This document shows positions 26,644 to 32,082 of a DNA stretch of 32,082 nucleotides, one piece after another. A program made the position numbers and the translations under genes. The DNA is from Spirochaetota bacterium (GTDB lineage Bacteria; Spirochaetota; Spirochaetia; B11-G9). Positions within the stretch are counted from its first letter, which is position 1, and each line of letters starts with the position of its first letter. A model generated the notes under the pieces. It ran no database searches, was not told the origin of the DNA, and worked only from the letters and a program-made list of their open reading frames with translations. The DNA lies in contig JAJRQE010000291.1 in the NCBI GenBank assembly GCA_024280415.1, forward strand, positions 1 through 32,082, given 5' to 3'.

Positions 26644-27120
26644 ATGAAAAAACTACTACTACTTAGACACGGAAATGCATTATCCAGAACCGGAAATATT
26701 TCTGACTATGACCGGCCCCTGGATAATTCAGGAAAAAAACAAATTATATCTGTTTCAAATAAATTAGTAGAAATAAACCAGATTCCGGAACGGATAATTT
26801 CTTCTGCAGCTTTAAGGGCTATCTCAAGTGCCGAAATTATTCACAGCAAAAAAAACACAATAGAATTAATAAAAACTGAGATACTCTATTCGGCTGCTGT
26901 TTTTGAATATATAGATATTATAAAAACTCAAAATGGCTCATTCGAATCAATAATGATTGTAGCCCATAATCCTGCAATTTCAGGATTTGCTGCAAAAATA
27001 ACCGGAAAGCACATAGGATTAGGTACAGGCAATTTATGCATACTTGAAATAGATATTGAAAAGTGGAGTAATCTGGACTTTAATTCTCCTGTTATTAACT
27101 CCACTTGCCTAAAACCCTGA
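26644..27120 (+). CDS. SixA-like phosphohistidine phosphatase (histidine phosphatase superfamily)
   Basis: 158 aa: MKKLLLLRHGNAL, DYDRPLDNSGKKQ, ISSAALRAISSAEII, VAHNPAISGFA. 3 nt after the tag stop. Confidence 0.85.
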   Translation: MKKLLLLRHGNALSRTGNISDYDRPLDNSGKKQIISVSNKLVEINQIPERIISSAALRAISSAEIIHSKKNTIELIKTEILYSAAVFEYIDIIKTQNGSFESIMIVAHNPAISGFAAKITGKHIGLGTGNLCILEIDIEKWSNLDFNSPVINSTCLKP

Positions 27121-27134
27121 AAAAAGTTGTCGAA

Positions 27135-28256
27135 CTAACCTTTAAGATTTTCAGGATTAAGTGCTCTGAAATCTTTATGGATAAAAACACCGTCCTTACG
27201 GATAAGTTCATTATCTATCCAGATTTCACCTCCGCCGTACTCCGGAGTCTGAATACAGACAAGATCCCAGTGGACAGCACTCTTATTACCATTATCTGCA
27301 TCATCGTATGCAGCCCCGGGGGTAAAGTGGAAAGATCCTGCAATCTTTTCATCGAAGAGGATATTATCCATAGGAAATGTTATTTCCGGGTTACAGCCCA
27401 GAGCAAATTCCCCCACATACCTTGCTCCCTTATCGGTATCAAATATCTTATTTATCCGCTCATTATCATTGGATTCAGCTTTTACAATCTGTCCTTTCTC
27501 AAACTCGAGACGAACATCTGTAAATGTAAAACCATGATAACTTGAAGGGGTATTGTAGGTAATATGTCCTTCTACACTATCTTTTACAGGACAGCTGTAG
27601 ACCTCACCATCGGGAATATTCATATTACCACTGCACTTGACTGCTCCAATACCCTTAATTGAAAACCGGAGGTCTGTCCCGGGACCTGTGATATGAACTT
27701 TATCTGCCTCTGACATAAATTTCACAACTTTATCCATAGCATCCGACATTTTATCGTAATCTACACCAGTAGTCACCCTATAGTAATAATCTTCAAAATT
27801 AATGGTAGACATATTCGCCTGCATTGCCATAAACTCTGTGGGATAACGTAGAACTACCCATTTTGTATGGGGAACCCGAACCTTAAAATGGACAGGTTCA
27901 TAGAAAGCCTTCATGTATAGATTGTTGCTTCCATCCGGAAGATCAGACATCTCCTTAGAGTTTGCCGGTCCCCTTACACCAATAAAAGCATCCATCTGCT
28001 CCATCTGATATTTTTCTATATCTGCTTTTATTGAATATCCTTCCCTGGATCCTCCAGTCCGCAAAGCCCTTTCTATTCTCTCAGTCTCAAACTGTACTAT
28101 GGGCAATCCCTTTGCCCTGTAAACTGCTGCAATGAGTTCTTCGATAAATTCCACAGGAGTATCTGTGGCATGGATAAGACAACTCTCTCCAGGCTGCAAT
28201 TTACATGAATAGTTTACAAGCAGTTCTGCTAATTTTTTATCTCTTGGATCTCTCAT
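27135..28256 (-). CDS. M29-family aminopeptidase (AmpS/aminopeptidase T-like)
   Basis: 373 aa: PTEFMAMQANMSTINFEDYYYRVT, NMNIPDGEVYSCPVKDSVEGHITYNTPSSYHG, GARYVGEFALGCNPEI, GAAYDDADNGNKSAVHWDLV. Confidence 0.9.
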   Translation of the reverse strand: MRDPRDKKLAELLVNYSCKLQPGESCLIHATDTPVEFIEELIAAVYRAKGLPIVQFETERIERALRTGGSREGYSIKADIEKYQMEQMDAFIGVRGPANSKEMSDLPDGSNNLYMKAFYEPVHFKVRVPHTKWVVLRYPTEFMAMQANMSTINFEDYYYRVTTGVDYDKMSDAMDKVVKFMSEADKVHITGPGTDLRFSIKGIGAVKCSGNMNIPDGEVYSCPVKDSVEGHITYNTPSSYHGFTFTDVRLEFEKGQIVKAESNDNERINKIFDTDKGARYVGEFALGCNPEITFPMDNILFDEKIAGSFHFTPGAAYDDADNGNKSAVHWDLVCIQTPEYGGGEIWIDNELIRKDGVFIHKDFRALNPENLKG

Positions 28257-28287
28257 TATGACTCCCTGGATTGTTATAAAGTCTCAA

Positions 28288-29214
28288 TTAATTTTGGTAA
28301 TATTCTACAGTTACAAACGAGGTACTATACACATTTATGCTGGAACCGCCGCTGCCGTCAATTTTAAATACAATCTGTTTTCTGTTAAATAGCAGGGCTT
28401 TCCGGACAACCTCTGTTACATCATTTACGGTGGAATTTACATTACTTATAATGGAACTTATACTGTCATCCACAGCGTAGTCATCCCGGGTTGGATCGTA
28501 AAGCATAGGATATCCCTCTGAACTGTCGGGGTTGTTATCCCAGAATCCGGTTACAGGAAAAACCATTATCTGGCTTGTAGTTTCCATGCCCCCTGTAGAA
28601 CCTGTCTCGATTGTTGCAGAAGTAACATAGATATTATCCGGCAGGTCAAGGCCGATGACCAGAACAGCAAAAGGACCGGCACTATTATCTATATTAATGG
28701 AGCTTGTTAACGACTGGATATAGGGGGAACCGCTGTCTCCTACCTGGAGGGACTGGATAAACCCAAACACACCACTCTGCAACAATCCGCCGGTAACAGC
28801 TTTTATTTTAATAGGGGCATACCATGTTTCATTTCCATTCCCGTCGGTACTCTTAGCAAAAAGGGAAAAATAGTGGGTTAAATCGGGATCAAGTCCTTTC
28901 CACTCGAACTGCCAGACACTCTTTTCTGTAAACGACTCCCCAAGGAAAGATGTATAATTTTCCGGATACCCAAGAACAGAGTGCTGAATATTTATTTCTA
29001 ATATACGCTCGTCATTAACCCAGCCGGGAGGCTCCTTCCAGTTCCAGGAGGTTACAATGGTGTCAGGTCCCGTCCCCAGAGCCTGAAAGGCCGTAATCTG
29101 GGCAGCAATATCTTCCGGATTCTCCCTTCCACGGGGAAGACTCTGGAAAAGATTACAGGAGGTAATAAAAGGAAGAAGAAGTAAAGCTGCAATTGCAGTA
29201 ATTATTGTTTTCAT
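28288..29214 (-). CDS. Predicted lipoprotein, NPED/SWNW paralogue B
   Basis: Signal peptide with lipobox MKTIITAIAALLLLPFITSC|N. The mature N-terminus PRGRENPEDIAAQITAFQALGTGPDTIVTSWNW is shared with the upstream gene. The track start is 29268; ATG at 29214 follows GGAGGGG and gives the correct signal peptide. Confidence 0.75.
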   Translation of the reverse strand: MKTIITAIAALLLLPFITSCNLFQSLPRGRENPEDIAAQITAFQALGTGPDTIVTSWNWKEPPGWVNDERILEINIQHSVLGYPENYTSFLGESFTEKSVWQFEWKGLDPDLTHYFSLFAKSTDGNGNETWYAPIKIKAVTGGLLQSGVFGFIQSLQVGDSGSPYIQSLTSSINIDNSAGPFAVLVIGLDLPDNIYVTSATIETGSTGGMETTSQIMVFPVTGFWDNNPDSSEGYPMLYDPTRDDYAVDDSISSIISNVNSTVNDVTEVVRKALLFNRKQIVFKIDGSGGSSINVYSTSFVTVEYYQN

Positions 29215-29218
29215 AATT

Positions 29219-30169
29219 CTAATACCCCTCCACCCAGTAATGTGTATCAACGGACCAGGCAGAGACATCTACATCCAGAGGATCGCTCAGTTTAATTGCA
29301 ATCCCCCCTGAATAGTACAGGAACATTCTGTTTGCAATTTCAGCAATGTCAATGGACTGATAGGCTCCTCCTGCAACGGTAAAGGGTCTTGTTATAAAAA
29401 AATCGTAGTCCAGAGTATTTTCGGAAACAAGATCCGCCCAGGTAAACCCGGTATCAAGATTATCCTTTATAACATAAATATTAAGTTCGGTATCTGTTAC
29501 AGGAGGCGATATATTGTTGAGATAGAGTGTAAACTGATCGAAGTAGACCGATTCATTTATGTTAAAGCTTATAATAATAATATCTCCGGCTAAAAATCCC
29601 GGTGCTGAGGAATTTGAAACCTCAAGGACTCCAAAAGGGGTCTCCTGAACCTTAAAAACCTTGAACTCATCGTTATTATAGGGAGAAAACCCGTCACTGC
29701 TGTAAAAAGTAAAATAATTATCTTTGACCGAATTTCCAAGGGACAACTCCAGAGTTCTTGGAGAAAGCCACTGTCCTCCGGTTTCATGAGCATATAGAGA
29801 AAAGAACTGATCCCGATCCGTATTCAGACCAATCCAGTTAAAGCTCCACTCACTGGGATCTGTATATTCTATAACTGTACTGGAATCCAGGGGATCCATA
29901 GTTACAGGAGGATCACCCTCACCATGAACGATTCTTATCTTATCTATAACTCTGTCATCTGCAATTACAGACAGAGCTTTCTGCCAGTTCCAGGATGTAA
30001 CAATTGAATCTGTTCCGGATACGAATCCGATAAAGCGGCTTATCTGAGCCTCATTATCTTCCGGATTAGTCCTTCCCAATGGGGCGGGCAGAAGAAAATC
30101 ACAGGACACAAGCGCCAGAGATGTAAATAATACAGCTATTAGAATTTTATATTTACTTATCTTCTTCAT
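29219..30169 (-). CDS. Predicted lipoprotein, NPED/SWNW paralogue A
   Basis: 316 aa. Lipobox LALVSC|D. Mature N-terminus APLGRTNPEDNEAQISRFIGFVSGTDSIVTSWNW. TAATG overlap with the upstream gene. Confidence 0.75.
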   Translation of the reverse strand: MKKISKYKILIAVLFTSLALVSCDFLLPAPLGRTNPEDNEAQISRFIGFVSGTDSIVTSWNWQKALSVIADDRVIDKIRIVHGEGDPPVTMDPLDSSTVIEYTDPSEWSFNWIGLNTDRDQFFSLYAHETGGQWLSPRTLELSLGNSVKDNYFTFYSSDGFSPYNNDEFKVFKVQETPFGVLEVSNSSAPGFLAGDIIIISFNINESVYFDQFTLYLNNISPPVTDTELNIYVIKDNLDTGFTWADLVSENTLDYDFFITRPFTVAGGAYQSIDIAEIANRMFLYYSGGIAIKLSDPLDVDVSAWSVDTHYWVEGY

Positions 30170-31821
30170 TAGTCCAGCCTCAAACTCAAAACTGCTGTAA
30201 TTCCGCCCGGAGAAGGGGCAATACTGAAAGAGAGATTATTATCCCCCGGGTTTACAACAGCCTGACCGCCGGTTTCCGGATCATCATAGGTCAGTCCCAA
30301 CCAGGTTAATACTGCACCACTGAAATAAACAGCATAAGAGGTGTAGAACAGAACCTCGGATGTTATGTAATTAATCGTATATTCGCTGTCTCCAATACTT
30401 CCGAAAGAAGCATTTGCATTTATCCAGGACTCCTCTGCAGATGCACGTATATTAAGAGCCATACCGGAAGCCAGGTTTCCAAGGCTTACCATGGTCTGCC
30501 CCCATACAAGAAACTTCCGTGATTTTTCTGTTAACAACATAGGGGTCTTCTCTCCCGGCAGAAGAGCGGCAGTTACCATACCCGTCAGACCTAAAGCCCA
30601 TAACCCTGTTCTCGAATATTCTGCAATTGTCGGCCACAGGTAGGCTGTACGGTAGGACTCATACTTTGCAGTAAAGTCAGTTGTTGCTGTGCTGTATTCC
30701 ATATACTTTCTCATGGCATAGAATCCCAGTTGCATAGAAGCTGTCTGTGCCATACTACCCGTTATCTGCATCATATTTGATACAGCATAGGTGTACCTGC
30801 TGAATCCTGTAAAGGAAAGTAAATTTTCCGGCATTGCGTTGTATAAAAAAGCAAGACCAAAATTACCGCCGGTTCCCAGAAGATAGTTTAGAGTAAGGGA
30901 GTTCTGTGAATCCTCAAGACTCTGAATATAATCACTGTACGGATCATTGTAGAAAAAAGAGTTCATATATTTATTCCAGTAGCTTACAGCATTTAGCCGG
31001 TCATCCAGAGCTACTGCTCCAAACAGATTCCCTATCTGAACAGAGCCTTCGAGACCAATCATAGTAAGGAGGTACCATTTTTTATTTCTGTTAGCCTTTT
31101 CTTCTTCGAACAGACTCTGAACCTCCTCCTGAACTACCTCTTCACGGATACTGTCCTTTATCGCTTCCCGAACAGGTTCTGCAACCAAATCCAAAGCCTG
31201 ATTAACATCTTCCTTTGCCAGTTTCTCGAAAGCAGAGACACTCTCCTCTACTTTTGCACTTTGCTCCTCCTCTTCGGCAGTATCCAGAGATTCCACAATT
31301 TCACTTACAAGTTCATCAGGAAGGACAGCCTGGACAATGGTTCTTGTTAATCGGGAAACAGCATTCTGGAGGTCTTTAATATCTTTTGCGGTTTCGGTAC
31401 TTTCCGAAATAATTTCCTTTTTTACAACATCTACAATTTTTACATCGATTACAAATTCAGAATTTTCTGTTCTCAGCGAACCATAAAGAACATTAGTTAC
31501 ATCAAATTCTTTACCAATTCTCAGAGCAATATCCTTTGTTATTATTTTAGGCAGAACAATATCATTTTTTAATAAGATAGAGTCAAATATTTCCCGGTCA
31601 AATACAAAATATGCATCTGTAGAGTCAATTTTAGTGCTTAAAAGACGCTCGACGATCATTGGCACATAGGAGGGAGTATCCACTACTTCCAGGGGCACAA
31701 TTAGAAGAGGAGACTTAGTATAATCAGCTTTAGTCCCCTGATCCTGAGAAAACAGAACTAAAGGAGTCGAAAATATGAGAATAACAAGGGATATAGCTGT
31801 AAATACTCTTCTTTTTATCAT
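30169..31821 (-). CDS. Envelope protein with N-terminal CsgG/TolB/LpoB-like domain and C-terminal multi-helix region
   Basis: 550 aa. Signal peptide, then LLIVPLEVVDTPSYVPMIVERLLSTKID...YFVFDREIFDSIL...ALRIGKEFDVTNVLYGSLRTENSEFVIDVKIVDVVKKEII (CsgG/FlgO-like pattern), an acidic coiled-coil stretch, and a hydrophobic C-terminal part. Confidence 0.6.
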   Translation of the reverse strand: MIKRRVFTAISLVILIFSTPLVLFSQDQGTKADYTKSPLLIVPLEVVDTPSYVPMIVERLLSTKIDSTDAYFVFDREIFDSILLKNDIVLPKIITKDIALRIGKEFDVTNVLYGSLRTENSEFVIDVKIVDVVKKEIISESTETAKDIKDLQNAVSRLTRTIVQAVLPDELVSEIVESLDTAEEEEQSAKVEESVSAFEKLAKEDVNQALDLVAEPVREAIKDSIREEVVQEEVQSLFEEEKANRNKKWYLLTMIGLEGSVQIGNLFGAVALDDRLNAVSYWNKYMNSFFYNDPYSDYIQSLEDSQNSLTLNYLLGTGGNFGLAFLYNAMPENLLSFTGFSRYTYAVSNMMQITGSMAQTASMQLGFYAMRKYMEYSTATTDFTAKYESYRTAYLWPTIAEYSRTGLWALGLTGMVTAALLPGEKTPMLLTEKSRKFLVWGQTMVSLGNLASGMALNIRASAEESWINANASFGSIGDSEYTINYITSEVLFYTSYAVYFSGAVLTWLGLTYDDPETGGQAVVNPGDNNLSFSIAPSPGGITAVLSLRLD

Positions 31822-31894
31822 CCTACCTAATATATACCACTAAGTAAAAAAATAAAATAGAATTATTAAGCTTTTTGCGCCACACTTGCCCAGG

Positions 31895-31916
31895 GGTCGT
31901 TGCCGGACTTTTTTTT
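31895..31916 (+). repeat. Inverted copy of the 5S rRNA 3' end plus T-tract
   Basis: GGTCGTTGCCGGACTTTTTTTT matches the 3' end of the minus-strand 5S (GGTCGTTGCCAGACTTTTTTTT) at 21 of 22 positions, in opposite orientation, 24 nt away. Confidence 0.75.
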
Positions 31917-31940
31917 GCAGGCAGGTTAATATTAGGGCAT

Positions 31941-31948
31941 AAAAAAAA
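31941..31948 (-). terminator. T8 tract directly after 5S rRNA (likely intrinsic terminator using helix I)
   Basis: Minus strand: ...GTTGCCAGAC followed immediately by TTTTTTTT. Confidence 0.6.
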
Positions 31949-32060
<112 letters not shown>

Positions 32061-32082
32061 TATAATTAACTTATTTATGTAA

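Noticed and set aside
27061-27106. 9-bp inverted repeat AAGTGGAGT...ACTCCACTT at the 3' end of the sixA-like gene
   Set aside because: 28-nt loop, lies inside coding sequence, no T-tract; insufficient for a terminator or regulatory call.

Overview
The window looks like an ordinary chromosomal segment, probably from a spirochaete (inferred from protein flavour only, not tested). It is densely packed with operons; I see no phage, transposon, CRISPR array or defence island. From left to right it contains: (1) a minus-strand operon with a Cache/PAS hybrid histidine kinase, a fused NuoE-NuoF-type diaphorase, a NuoG-N-terminus-like Fe-S protein, and a Cys-type molybdopterin formate dehydrogenase catalytic subunit that runs off the left edge; (2) a ribose-type ABC transporter operon carrying mtnK and mtnA, with a divergent SorC-family regulator, which is a candidate methylthioribose/5-deoxypentose uptake locus; (3) folE2-queD; (4) a complete trp operon in five ORFs (trpE, trpGD fusion, trpCF fusion, trpB, trpA); (5) a small exported protein, a ModE-type HTH protein, an aminotransferase and a carbamate kinase; (6) tag and sixA; (7) an M29 aminopeptidase, two paralogous lipoproteins and an N-terminal CsgG/TolB-like envelope protein; (8) 5S rRNA on the minus strand at the right edge, with a near-perfect inverted copy of its 3' end just downstream. 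The points most worth follow-up are the mtnK/mtnA/ABC/SorC locus, the kinase-formate dehydrogenase operon, the tandem 'NPED...SWNW' lipoprotein pair, the inverted 5S 3'-end remnant, and several structured leaders or operator-like palindromes.
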